From: SAR202-VII-2 sp965263165
GTDB taxonomy: Bacteria; Chloroflexota; Dehalococcoidia; Lucifugimonadales; SAR202-VII-2
Reading direction: 5' to 3'
Length of the DNA: 64,000 nucleotides
NCBI GenBank assembly: GCA_965263165.1
Contig: OZ253584.1
Coordinates: 1,116,001-1,180,000, forward strand
The notes beneath the pieces are model-generated. The model was not told the DNA's origin. It saw only the letters and a list, made by a program, of their open reading frames with translations, and did no database searches. Both the position numbers and the translations under genes were made by a program. Positions 1 through 8,364 of the stretch are shown piece by piece (position 1 is the stretch's first letter; every line of letters starts with the position of its first letter).

Positions 1-675
1 ATAGGATGCCCACCTCAATCGTTCTCGCGCCGAGCGGCGCCAAATGAATCAAGCTATTCAGCAAAAGCCGGACTCTACCCGGTTACCTTCTACCTGGGGC
101 TGCCCTCGCCACCGGCGGCAACAACGACCTGGCCCCATTCCGCTCCCAGGCCCTGGTTGGGCGCCCGCCGCACAACTCCGGCGCGCGCCGCTCCATGACG
201 CTTCCGCCCTAGACGTTCTTGCCTGCACGGCAATCCTGCTTTCGTCACTGGCTCAGGGTTGCGGGGATAAGGGAGATAGGAAATACATCATGGAAGACGG
301 CGCCCGACGCGCAATGGTTGCCGTCTCACTGCTTCCTACGTTGTGATGCTCTCGCAAAAAGCCTGCGCTACCCCAGAGAGAACAACCGCGCTCATACTAT
401 AATACAGCATGTAGTGACTTGGCCGCCTATCCACCCACCATACTGTAGTATTCTACAGAATACCGCTTTCGGCTCTTTTGTCAAGGGCGCGCAGTGTTAT
501 TCGTAAGTATCCGGCAGTACACCGCGTCGTTTGCAGGACGCACGCGCTGCACTGCGCCGCGCCCTAGGAATGCTCTGAACAAACCGGCGCGGACCGTTGG
601 AGGTTGGACGCGATCATTTGATGCGGGTTTGCGGAGACGTTCATTCGCTCGATGGTGCCGCGAGAGGGGCAACAC
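1..675. other. Gene-poor left edge, nothing assigned
   Basis: No open frame here has a recognisable protein family or a convincing ribosome binding site. A short palindrome, CTGTAG-TATT-CTACAG (443-458), lies downstream of an isolated TATAAT (398-403) that lacks a matching -35 box. It could be an operator, but no gene follows it. The B-type repeats begin at about 676. Confidence 0.5.
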
Positions 676-1147
676 GCTGTCCCTGCCCGGGTGCTCGGGG
701 GAAGGTTAGGAAGGGGGTGCTATCCCTCCCCCCTCGCGGCAAGCCAGGAGGCATCCCAACGCGCCAGGTGACAAAACACTGCCTCTTCCGTCCCCCAAAC
801 AGGGTGCAGGGGGCAGCTCTGTTCCTGCCCGGGTCTCGGGGGAAGGTTAGGAAGCGTCCCTGTCCCCCCGCCGTCCCCACGCAGGGCGCAGGGGGCGTTG
901 CTTCCGCGGGAGTATGGTGAGTCCCCCTGTTCCCAAAAGCGTTGGACGGTGGGCTAGGTGGAACGACGGTGCCTTCCTCATCTCCCCCCAAGCAGGGTGC
1001 AGGGAACCCAATGCTCCGCCGGGAGGTGCAGGGGGAGTCCCCCTGTACCCAAAAACGTTGGAGGGTGGGCAGGTGGGACAACGGCGCAGGCCAAAGCAGA
1101 CCATCCGCTGAAGGAGGGCGCAGGCCACAACAAAACCCTCCGTCTAG
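676..1147 (+). repeat. Degenerate B-type repeat units, three partial copies
   Basis: Three successive partial copies of the B module are seen. Two begin with a clustered C/G stretch followed by GGTTAGGAAG (about 676 and 829). The third (about 985-1147) carries GCAGGGTGCAGGG, the GGGGGAGTCCCCC hairpin, and the AACGTTGGAGGGTGGGCAGGTGGGACAAC block also found at 2738, 3417, 40205 and 40792. The last copy is cut by the IS481-type element at a CTAG site. Confidence 0.75.
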
Positions 1148-2191
1148 GTGTAGTTCCCAGGGAGGTTGTTGACAGGTGGGGGGCCTCGCTGTTGCTGTTG
1201 TGTAACCAAAACCAGCAGCGACAGGAGGCCCTCATGGAACATCGTAACGCACGCTTGACCCCCGTGACTCGCGCTGAATTGGTCGAACAGGTGTTGTCCG
1301 GCTGGCCCCAGGCCGAAGTGGCCCGCTTGTTCCGCGTCTCCCGCGCGACCGTCGCCAAGTGGGTGCTGCGGTTCCGTGAAGGCGGGCCAGACGCGCTCCA
1401 CGACCGCTCCAGCCGTCCCCTGCGCAGCCCCCGCCAAACCGGTCAGCTGCAGGAAGCAGCCATCTGCACTGCACGCCGCATGCTTGCCTGGGGGCCGCAC
1501 CGCATCGGGTGGCGGTTGGGCATCGCCCGCTCCACCGTCTACGCCGTCCTGCGCCGCGCCGGACTCCACCGCCTCGCGTGGCTCCATCGCACCACACGGG
1601 AGATCGTTCGCTACGAGCATGCCCGCCCCGGCGCGCTGGTTCACCTCGACATCAAGAAACTCGGCCGCATCCCGCAGGGTGGCGGCAAGCGCATCCTGCC
1701 CGGCTTCGCGGAGACCCGCAGTGGTCCTCAGCGCGGCCCCCGCCTCGGTTTCGACTTCCTCCACGTGGCCGTGGATGACCACTCCCGCTATGCCTACGTC
1801 GAGGCCCTGCCGGACGAACGCGGCCCGACGGCCGCCGCCTTCCTTGTTCGAGCACTTGCCCACTTCGAGCGCTTGGGCATCGCCGCCGAGCGCATCCTGA
1901 CTGACAATGGCGCCTGCTACGTGAGTCGCATCTTCACCGACACGGCGGCGGCCAGGAATATACGGGTGAAGCGCACGCGGCCTTTCCGGCCTCAGACCAA
2001 CGGCAAGGCGGAGGCGTTCAACAAGATCATGCAGGCCGAGTGGGCCTACCAGCGACCGTACTCCTCCAACCGCGAGCGGCTCAACGCGTTGCCTGGGTTC
2101 CTCGCGTATTACAATCACCGGCGTCCACACGGCGGCATCGGCGGGGCTACTCCCGCGTCCCGCCTGTCAACAACGTCCCTGGGAACTACAC
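1148..2191 (+). mobile_element. IS481-type insertion sequence, complete
   Basis: The element is 1044 bp, the usual size for IS481. Its ends are inverted repeats: the left end (1148-1176) and the right end (2163-2191) match over 29 positions with a single mismatch. CTAG is duplicated on both sides (1144-1147 and 2192-2195), which fits the NCTAGN target known for IS481. The empty target site is preserved in the second repeat copy at 2831-2834 (GTCTAGGAGG), so the insertion point inside the host repeat can be read directly. One transposase gene occupies the element. Confidence 0.93.
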
Positions 2192-2247
2192 CTAGGAAGC
2201 ACCCCCCCTTGCAAAATCCGAACTATTGTGCTATGGTATCCCCGTGA
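1234..2247 (+). CDS. IS481-family transposase
   Basis: The start at 1234 is preceded by AGGAGG at a good distance; the longer frame from 958 reads through repeat DNA and is rejected. The N-terminal ~60 residues form a helix-turn-helix (QAEVARLFRVSRATVAKWV). An integrase-core DDE domain follows, with VHLDIKKLG, then DDHSRYAYVE, ILTDNGACY, and the C-terminal QTNGKAEAFNK and YNHRRPHGG motifs typical of IS481. The stop codon lies 56 bases beyond the right inverted repeat, so the last ~18 residues come from host repeat sequence. The catalytic residues look intact, so the element may be active. Confidence 0.93.
   Translation: MEHRNARLTPVTRAELVEQVLSGWPQAEVARLFRVSRATVAKWVLRFREGGPDALHDRSSRPLRSPRQTGQLQEAAICTARRMLAWGPHRIGWRLGIARSTVYAVLRRAGLHRLAWLHRTTREIVRYEHARPGALVHLDIKKLGRIPQGGGKRILPGFAETRSGPQRGPRLGFDFLHVAVDDHSRYAYVEALPDERGPTAAAFLVRALAHFERLGIAAERILTDNGACYVSRIFTDTAAARNIRVKRTRPFRPQTNGKAEAFNKIMQAEWAYQRPYSSNRERLNALPGFLAYYNHRRPHGGIGGATPASRLSTTSLGTTPRKHPPLQNPNYCAMVSP
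2209..2237 (+). promoter_or_regulatory. Sigma-70-like promoter of repeat unit A1
   Basis: TTGCAA (2209-2214), a 17-base spacer, then TATGGT (2232-2237) preceded by TGC, an extended -10 element. It is weaker than the A2 copy. A GGGCC/GGCCC hairpin begins within about 15 bases downstream. Confidence 0.65.
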
Positions 2248-2441
2248 AGTGGGCCGGGGGCCCGCTTCTCTTTCTCGGAGCCTGCCGCATAACGTATGTA
2301 CTGGGGGCTAACCACAGAGAATCCCCCTGGGCAGGGGCGCTGAGGGAACACCCCAAGGGGCAAGACCCTCCGAGGAAGGCTGGGGCCGGAGCGACTGCCG
2401 TTGTAAGGCACAGGCTCTTTGGAGCGGGATGGCTCCAAAAT

Positions 2442-2520
2442 GACTAATGACTCGTAACGGCTAGGCAACGGTCCGTAACGACTCCGTAGCGACTCGTAAT
2501 GGCTTTGTAACGGCTCCGTG
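2442..2520 (+). repeat. 10-11-bp short tandem repeats in unit A1
   Basis: About seven degenerate units. Read on the minus strand they follow GAGCCGTTAC / AAAGCCATTAC and alternate between 10 and 11 bp. The mean step of about 10.5 bp equals one DNA helical turn. Confidence 0.8.
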
Positions 2521-2848
2521 CCTGCAAACCCTGAAATCCGGCTGATTGGCGTTACAAGCATACAATCAAAGGGGGCGCCTTCCCCTCGGGATAACCCTCC
2601 CATCCCCGCCCCCAAGTACGGGGGCAGGCTAGGAACCGTCCCGTCGCGCCAGGTGAGAAAACGACGCCCCTCTGTCCCGCAAGCAGGGTGCAGGGGGCGC
2701 AGCCCCCGCCGGGGGAACAGCGTGTCCCCCTGTTCCTAAAAACGTTGGCGGGAGGAGCGGGCGGGATAGCAGCGCAGGCCAAGCCAATCCCCCCGCTGAA
2801 GGAAGGCGCCCGCCGCAACAAGACCCCCGTCTAGGAGGCGCCACCCTA

Positions 2849-2877
2849 TTGCAAAAAACGAACACTTGTGCTATAAT
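2849..2877 (+). promoter_or_regulatory. Near-consensus sigma-70 promoter of repeat unit A2
   Basis: TTGCAA (2849-2854), exactly 17 bases, then TATAAT (2872-2877) with a TGC extended -10. This is the best promoter-like sequence among the repeat copies. Transcription would begin near 2884, just before the ATGAAG and the GGCC hairpin. Confidence 0.75.
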
Positions 2878-3082
2878 ATCCCCATGAAGTCGGCCCCCGG
2901 CCACCTTCTCTTCCTAGGAGCCTGCCGCATACATATTGCACTGGAGGCTAAACACAGAGAATCCCCCTGTGGCAGGGGCGCTGAGGGAACACCCCAGGGG
3001 CAAGACCCTCCGAGGAAGGTTGGGACCGGAGCCAATGCCGTTGTAAGGCACAGGCTCTTTGGAGCGGGATGGCTCCAAAATG

Positions 3083-3190
3083 ACTAATGACTCGTAACGG
3101 CTAGGCAACGGTCCGTAACGGCTCCGTAATGACTCCGTAGCGACTCGTAATGGCTTTGTAACGGCCTGTAATGCCTTTGTAATGGCTCCG
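3083..3190 (+). repeat. 10-11-bp short tandem repeats in unit A2
   Basis: About ten degenerate units, three more than in A1, alternating 10 and 11 bp with the minus-strand core GAGCCATTAC / GGAGTCATTAC. The flanking A-unit sequence is nearly identical to A1, so the difference is a gain or loss of whole short units. Confidence 0.8.
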
Positions 3191-3646
3191 TGCCTGCAAA
3201 CCCCGAAATCCGGCTGAGTAACGTTACAAACAGACAATCAAAGGGGGCGCCTTCCCCTCGGGATAACCCTCCCATCCCTGCCTCCGCATCTGGGGGAAGG
3301 TTAGGCAGGGGGGCTGGCGCTCCAAGTGAGAAAACAACGCCCCCGCTGTCCCCCAGCAGGGTGCAGGGGGCGCAGCCCCCGCCGGGGGTACAGGGGGAGT
3401 CCCCCTGTTTCTAAAAATGTTGGAGGGTGGGCTAGGTGGGACAACCGCCGTCCGCCACCATAAGCCCCACCTCCCCTCCCTGCCCTGGCGCCCGCGGGAG
3501 GGCAGAGAGCCCCCCGACGCGCCGGGGAACCTGCGGGCCCCCACTTGCCCCTCGATGATTCCGAACAGCGGTTAGCCCGGCTGCATGCTCCGCTTGTGTC
3601 CATCACCGGCTTCGCCAGGGGACGTCCAGGCGCGATGACGGCGCAG

Positions 3647-4243
3647 CTATTTCTCGAAGAAATCCAGGTCGACGGCGAATGCGGTCGCCAGGACGAGGGA
3701 CTGGAAGTCATCGTCACCCTGTCCGGTCGGGAACTCCACCAGGAAGGTGTCGGCGTCGGTGAACATCTCCCGGCCCAGCCCGCTCCACTGCTTCGTGACC
3801 TTGCCAACCTCTCGGTCGGACTGCTTGATCGTGAAGGTGTACCGCCGGAGCACAGAGCTGCTTACCTCAGCAACGATGCTCCCCTGAGCGTCCTCAATGG
3901 ACATCTTCCGCTGCCACATTCCGAACTTGCGGCGTATAGCGCCGATGGGCCGCCTTTCGGCGTCGTGCACTCTCATGTGAGCGAAGAACCAGAAGAAACT
4001 GCGACTTGCCACCACGATGTCCTTGCCGTCCAAGTCGGTAATATGCAGGGTTAGGGGCCGGTGGGTCTTCAGGAGCTGCCTGCTCAAGCCCCCCGATTCT
4101 TCATAGGCGAACATCACGGTCTGACCGCTCGGCGTCAGCACCTCGTAGCGGTTTTTTGTTTCGAAGCCTGTGAAGGCCTCCAACCTCTCGACTCGCTGCT
4201 TCACGATAAGCTGGCCACCCTGCGCCAGGTCCCTTATTGACAT
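3647..4243 (-). CDS. Phospholipid scramblase/LURP-one-like protein
   Basis: A 198-residue soluble protein resembling the scramblase-related (LURP-one/Tubby-like) fold. Recognisable parts are KNRYEVLTPSGQTVMFAYEE near residue 30, a repeated pattern of short beta strands with an ITDLDGKDIVVASR turn (about 68-81), and IRRKFGMWQRKMSIEDAQGS (about 103-122). The C-terminus reads FQSLVLATAFAVDLDFFEK, like the final helix of the family. There is no signal peptide. Bacterial members have no settled function; lipid binding is possible. GAGGAGG precedes the ATG. It stands alone next to the A/B repeats. Confidence 0.72.
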   Translation of the reverse strand: MSIRDLAQGGQLIVKQRVERLEAFTGFETKNRYEVLTPSGQTVMFAYEESGGLSRQLLKTHRPLTLHITDLDGKDIVVASRSFFWFFAHMRVHDAERRPIGAIRRKFGMWQRKMSIEDAQGSIVAEVSSSVLRRYTFTIKQSDREVGKVTKQWSGLGREMFTDADTFLVEFPTGQGDDDFQSLVLATAFAVDLDFFEK

Positions 4244-4616
4244 CGAGGCCTCCTCTTCGGGTTGTCGCTATTGTAATCTACGCGGCGGGCTGCGGGGAAA
4301 CCATTCATGACTGGCGCCCGCACCCGTGGCCGAGGAGCTCCACGAGGAGCTGCGGGTCGGCAACGTCATCACCGGTGAGCCTTGCTCATGGATGAGCGGG
4401 AGGTGGCGGGTTGCCCAGTGAGGGCTGGCGGGACTACTTCCCCACGTCGGTGGAGGAGATAACCTCGCCGGAGAAGGCGCTGGCGCGATGGGCCAAGCGC
4501 CCCTGGAAGCGGCGGCCTACATTTGCGCCTGTCGCGGAGACGGCCCTGCCCTCGTTCTCGGGAACCTCGCGCATAAGGCCATCGAGTTCTGGTCCACGAC
4601 AGGAGAGCAGCCCGCG
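4244..4616. other. Intergenic stretch, nothing assigned
   Basis: Between the scramblase-like gene and the SulP gene. Short open frames occur on both strands, but none has a recognisable family or ribosome binding site. I see no strong hairpin or promoter. Confidence 0.4.
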
Positions 4617-6341
4617 CTAAACCTCCAGCGTCCGCGCTGCGAGTATTCGCTCTGCGGTCTCCCGTGCTTCGTCCAGGGTCGCGGCAAAGTGGCCGGCGGG
4701 GACGCGCTGCAGAGCGTTGAGCGCCTGAAGAGTCGCCGCAGGCGAACCAGAGAGACCCATCACGATGCACTCCGTATTATCATCGGCGGCGCCATCGATC
4801 AGCTGCTCCACCACCAGGGCGGCGCTGTCGTCCAAGTAGACCGTGTTGGAGAAGTCGAGGATTACGACCTCATGGTCCCGGATGTCCACGCTGATCGTCC
4901 TGATCATCTTGTTGGAAGACGCGACGGTAAAGCTCCCCCTGAGCGCCACCAGGCCGACGCGCGCCGAGAAAGCGGCAACATCATCCGCGCCTTGCGCACC
5001 TCCCAGGAAAGTCCGGTCCAGCAACGGAACGGAGACCACGCTGTCCAGCTCCAAGCGCTCGAACTGCCGCGCGTGGGCTATCCCCGCGGCGACCAGCCCA
5101 ATTGCTACGGCGGTAACTAGGTCGAGGAACACCGTGAGTCCAAAAGTGATCAGCATCACCAGGAGGTGTTCCCGCTGAACGCGGTGAACCCGCTTGATGA
5201 AACGCCAGTCTATGATGTCCCAGCCGACCTTCATCAGTATGCCAGCGAGAGCCGCATGGGGGATCGCCTCCACGTACCCCCCAAGGCCTAGGACCAGCCC
5301 CAGCAGGATCGCCGCCCGCAACACTCCTGACACCCGTGTCCGTCCGCCGGCGCGTATGTTCACTACCGTGCCCATGGTGGCTCCGGCGCCGGGCAGTCCC
5401 CCGATAATCCCCGCGGCCACGTTGCCGATGCCCTGACCCACTAGCTCCCGATTCGGGTTGTGGCGCGTGCGCGTCATTGTGTCAGCCACCAGAGAAGTGA
5501 GCAGGCTGTCTATGGAGCCGAGCAGCGCGATAATCAACGCCGGCTGCACGGATTTCACCAACAGACTGATCGAAAAGACCGGCAATTGCACGTTCGGGAG
5601 GCCCGTTGGCACGTCCCCGATCACCGGCGCGTTGCTCAGCCACAAGACCCCCAAGAGCGTCCCAGCGATCAGCGCCACCACGGGAGCAGGCAGGAACTTC
5701 TTGAGCCGAGTGGGCCAGAGAATCCCCACGGCGAGGGTGACGGCGGCGATGGCGAACGCGTTGAAGTTGATATCGCCTATCGCGCCCGGCCAGGCGCGGA
5801 TCGCCCCTAGCGGCCCTCCATCCGCGACTGACGCCCCCAGGAAGGGCAGCGTCTGCAACAGTATGATGATTATCCCGACGCCGGTCATGAACCCGGATAT
5901 CACCGAGTACGGCGTGTAGGCCACGAAGCGGCCGATTCGTAGCACGCCCAAGAGAATCTGCAGTAGGCCCGCCATGATGGCTATCACGAACGCCTCGGCA
6001 ATGCTGTCCGCATGGGCCGCGACGACGACCGCCATTGCCACGGCCATCGGTCCAGTGGGACCGGATATCTGAGACCGCGTTCCCCCAAACACGGCCGCGA
6101 AGAATCCCACCGCGATCGCTCCGTACAGGCCGGCGACCGCCCCGAGACCTGACGCGACGCCAAAGGCCAGCGACACTGGCAACCCCACCACCGCTGCAGT
6201 GACGCCGCCAAAGACGTCACCCCGGAGAGTTAGGAGGTCGTAGCTCATGCCGGGACGCATTGACGCGATTGTGCGAACGATATGTCCCATGGCGCGCATC
6301 CTATCGCCTCGCGCAGGGTTTCGGAAGACGATTTGGCGCAA
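4617..6341 (-). CDS. SulP-family anion permease with STAS domain
   Basis: A secondary transporter of sulfate, bicarbonate or dicarboxylate type in the inner membrane. The N-terminal ~420 residues hold about 10-12 hydrophobic segments and the SulP hallmarks: LRGDVFGGVTAAVVGLPVSLAFGVASG, GLYGAIAVGFFAAVFGGT and the ISGPTGPMAVAMAVVV motif. The C-terminal ~110 residues form a STAS domain (VVILDFSNTVYLDDSAALVV), the regulatory module of SulP proteins. The true start is probably one of the methionines at residues 15-18, because translation from the first codon adds a charged, poorly supported extension. The substrate cannot be read from sequence. Confidence 0.9.
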   Translation of the reverse strand: MRQIVFRNPARGDRMRAMGHIVRTIASMRPGMSYDLLTLRGDVFGGVTAAVVGLPVSLAFGVASGLGAVAGLYGAIAVGFFAAVFGGTRSQISGPTGPMAVAMAVVVAAHADSIAEAFVIAIMAGLLQILLGVLRIGRFVAYTPYSVISGFMTGVGIIIILLQTLPFLGASVADGGPLGAIRAWPGAIGDINFNAFAIAAVTLAVGILWPTRLKKFLPAPVVALIAGTLLGVLWLSNAPVIGDVPTGLPNVQLPVFSISLLVKSVQPALIIALLGSIDSLLTSLVADTMTRTRHNPNRELVGQGIGNVAAGIIGGLPGAGATMGTVVNIRAGGRTRVSGVLRAAILLGLVLGLGGYVEAIPHAALAGILMKVGWDIIDWRFIKRVHRVQREHLLVMLITFGLTVFLDLVTAVAIGLVAAGIAHARQFERLELDSVVSVPLLDRTFLGGAQGADDVAAFSARVGLVALRGSFTVASSNKMIRTISVDIRDHEVVILDFSNTVYLDDSAALVVEQLIDGAADDNTECIVMGLSGSPAATLQALNALQRVPAGHFAATLDEARETAERILAARTLEV

Positions 6342-7016
6342 TCAGCGCCGCCGCTCTCCCCCGGACTCGTCATTGCTGCGGGAATACAGCCCTGCAAATG
6401 CCGGCCCACTGGGAGCAGCCAATCTTACGCTCCCCGACCTACCAGCGGAAGCCGTTAACATGCCTTGCAGGCCCTGATGACGATGCCACTATTTCTTTCG
6501 GGCTGCCCTTTGAGCCTGAGGACTCCCAAAAGGGGAAATCTCGGCTAACAAGCTCTTCACAGGCGGGTGAATGACTCCCTCTGTATCTCCGGATAATCCC
6601 CTGGAGGTCGCGTCGGGACGCCTCCTGGTTTTGCGCCTTATCGAGGATGGAGAAGGCTTGATTGATGCTCGCCCATGCCCTCATCCCTGGGGATGGGCGC
6701 TTCCTCCTGCCTGAGCAATGCGTGGGCGGGTTCTCCCCAGCCGCCGGGCCTGCGCCAAGCCCGTCCCAGCAGCCCTTCGGGCTACGACTGCCAAACCCCG
6801 GTCGTTGAGGGCAACATGGCGGCGGCGGCGCGGGTGGCGAGGCCGAACCCTTCGCGGCAGGTCACCGGCCGTGACGCCCGTGAACCCGAGACTCTCAGAA
6901 GGTTCCCTAGGTCTTCTAGGGTGATCCGTGGCCAGTCGGCGAGGAGGGCCGGGAGGGCCGGTCTCCTTCAGCCCGGATGGGTTGACGAGTTGATGCTGTG
7001 ATGCGATGATGCTGAT
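6342..7016. other. Intergenic stretch upstream of the toxin-antitoxin pair
   Basis: No gene is recognised in about 675 bases. Near its end, TTGACG (6982-6987), 17 bases and GATGAT (7005-7010) form a weak promoter. Its expected start point (about 7017) coincides with the antitoxin ATG, so a leaderless transcript is plausible. Confidence 0.4.
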
Positions 7017-7244
7017 ATGCGAACTACCATAACCATAGACAACGATGTCCTGGCGGTTGCTCGAGCGCTGGCGGAGCGGAATGGAACCAGCCTGGGCAGC
7101 GCCTTGTCGGAGTTGGCGCGGCGCGGCTTCAAGAGCGCGTCCACTGCTGGGGACGGGGGGGACGGGACCGTGTTCGCCGTGGCTGCCGACGCCGAGCCCA
7201 TCACCAGCGAAGATGTCTACCGGTCACTGAGCGAGTGGCCGTGA
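7017..7244 (+). CDS. Ribbon-helix-helix-type antitoxin (VapB-like)
   Basis: A 75-residue protein that opens with MRTTITIDNDVLAVARALAE, the beta strand plus first helix of an MetJ/Arc (ribbon-helix-helix) DNA-binding domain. The second helix is GSALSELARRGFK. The acidic C-terminal tail (EPITSEDVYRSLSEWP) would bind and neutralise the toxin. By family behaviour the antitoxin-toxin complex represses its own promoter. It overlaps the toxin gene, a standard arrangement for type II systems. No ribosome binding site is seen, consistent with a leaderless message. Confidence 0.85.
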   Translation: MRTTITIDNDVLAVARALAERNGTSLGSALSELARRGFKSASTAGDGGDGTVFAVAADAEPITSEDVYRSLSEWP

Positions 7245-7675
7245 CCGCATTGCTGGACGTCAACGTCCTAATAGCCCTCGCATGGCCCAACCACGTGCAT
7301 CACGTCGCCGCCAGAGCATGGTTTGAGGAGCATCGGGAGGGAGGTTGGGCAACCTGCCCCTTGACGGAGGCGGGTTTCGTCCGCGTCTCATGTAACCCGG
7401 CGGCGGTGCGGCATACCGTCACCCCTCTTGACGCCATCGCAGTCTTGGAGAAACTCACGCGGTTCGGGTCTCACGCCTTTTGGCCCCTGGACAGGTCCAT
7501 CGTTCAACTGCCGGAAGCAATCAGCGCCCGCATCCAGGGGTATCGTCAGATAACGGACGCCGTCTTGCTGGCCGCCGCCATGCGCCGCAACGGACAGCTA
7601 GTCACCCTGGACGCCGGTCTGGAAGGGCTGGTCGCGGAGAGGGTACGCCCCTTCCTATGCGTCATTCCGATGTGA
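7241..7675 (+). CDS. PIN-domain ribonuclease toxin (VapC-like)
   Basis: A PIN-domain protein expected to cleave RNA in a metal-dependent manner. The acidic residues are in LLDVNVLIAL (first Asp), the Glu of CPLTEAGFVRV, QITDAVLLAAA (third acidic residue) and LVTLDAGL (last Asp). The sequence FVRVSCNP is typical of one VapC subgroup. Two GTG starts are possible, at 7235 and 7241. The second gives the common GTGA overlap with the antitoxin stop and leaves TALLDVNVLIA at the N-terminus, so I prefer it. Confidence 0.87.
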   Translation: MTALLDVNVLIALAWPNHVHHVAARAWFEEHREGGWATCPLTEAGFVRVSCNPAAVRHTVTPLDAIAVLEKLTRFGSHAFWPLDRSIVQLPEAISARIQGYRQITDAVLLAAAMRRNGQLVTLDAGLEGLVAERVRPFLCVIPM

Positions 7676-7685
7676 AGCGGCAGGA

Positions 7686-8096
7686 CTACTTGGCAACGTT
7701 CCGCCACATGCGGCAACCGATGACGCCCGTTACCAGGGGCATCAAGACGTCTATGACGGCCCAGTATTGACCATCGGGTTGATTGTTGGGGGACAGAGAG
7801 GCGAACCAGTTCCAGAAGAACAGCAAGAACACGACGACAGTGCCGTAGAATACCGTATTCGCCTCTAGGTAGCGCTTCATAGGGGCCGAATCGTCGCTAT
7901 CCACCCGCCGCTTTTCTACGTAGCTTGCAGCCAGCGCGAGCACCATGCCTGCGGCCATGAACCAGTTGAGTACTTCCCACGCCGGGAACGGCTCGTCCCC
8001 GCCCGGGTGGTACAGCGGCGTGATAATGAAATGCACGGCTACCGCCACTGCCAACAGCACCAGATACGCCGCTACTGCGCGAATCAGTATGGACAT
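7686..8096 (-). CDS. Small four-helix membrane protein, function unknown
   Basis: 136 residues with four hydrophobic segments: AVAAYLVLLAVAVAVHFIITP, NWFMAAGMVLALAASYV, VFYGTVVVFLLFFWNWFASL and a C-terminal ID-VLMPLVTGVIGCRMW. An YHPGGDEPFPAWEVLNW loop joins the first two. I recognise no family. It is convergent with the toxin gene. Upstream on the minus strand, TGC-TACACT (about 8155-8160) could be an extended -10 promoter element. Confidence 0.7.
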   Translation of the reverse strand: MSILIRAVAAYLVLLAVAVAVHFIITPLYHPGGDEPFPAWEVLNWFMAAGMVLALAASYVEKRRVDSDDSAPMKRYLEANTVFYGTVVVFLLFFWNWFASLSPNNQPDGQYWAVIDVLMPLVTGVIGCRMWRNVAK

Positions 8097-8364
8097 GCCT
8101 TCCTCCTCGAAATGAAACGGAGTACATAGGGGAGCCGACCCTACTGCGAGGCCAACCTAGTGTAGCACCCGCCGGCCGCCCTTTCATCATAAGCGGCGCA
8201 GGGGGTCTCAATGGCGAGGAGTTTGCACGCTCGTGGGCCCCATAGCGGTCTGGGAGCCCGAGCCGTCGACACTCCCGATTTCAACGCGGCGCCCTGCAAC
8301 GCACCCGGGCCGCCACGGGGTTCGGCCCGCCATAGGGCGGCCAGGGCAGTGCTGTGTCGTCGGT

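Larger units (their letters stand above)
2192..3450 (+). repeat. Tandem A/B repeat units, two copies with 640-bp spacing
   Basis: The order is A1 (2192-2575), B1 (2576-2845), A2 (2846-3240), B2 (3241-3450); equivalent points in A1 and A2 are exactly 640 bases apart. Each A unit has a promoter-like box, a GGCC hairpin, a conserved stretch ending GGAGCCTGCCGCATA, a TTTGGAGC/GCTCCAAA hairpin (2418-2439, 3058-3079), an array of 10-11-bp repeats, and a tail reading GAAATCCGGCTGA followed by ACAATCAAAGG. Each B unit has GGGGGCGCAGCCCCC and ACAGGGGGAGTCCCCCTGT-type hairpins. Short frames exist in both directions but their conservation is interrupted, so I do not call proteins. Confidence 0.9.

Noticed and set aside
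2226..2447. Conserved short ORF in the A units (LLFLGACRI segment)
   Set aside because: The peptide similarity follows nucleotide repeat identity, frames shift between copies and A3 lacks the segment, so the sequence does not look selected as protein.
2223..2615. Minus-strand ORF with repeated SRYGPL/SRYESL heptads in A1 and A2
   Set aside because: It is the translation of the 10-11-bp repeat array; in A2 the frame breaks, as expected for non-coding repeats.
4369..4770. ORFs between the scramblase-like and SulP genes
   Set aside because: No family, start or codon pattern distinguishes them from chance frames.
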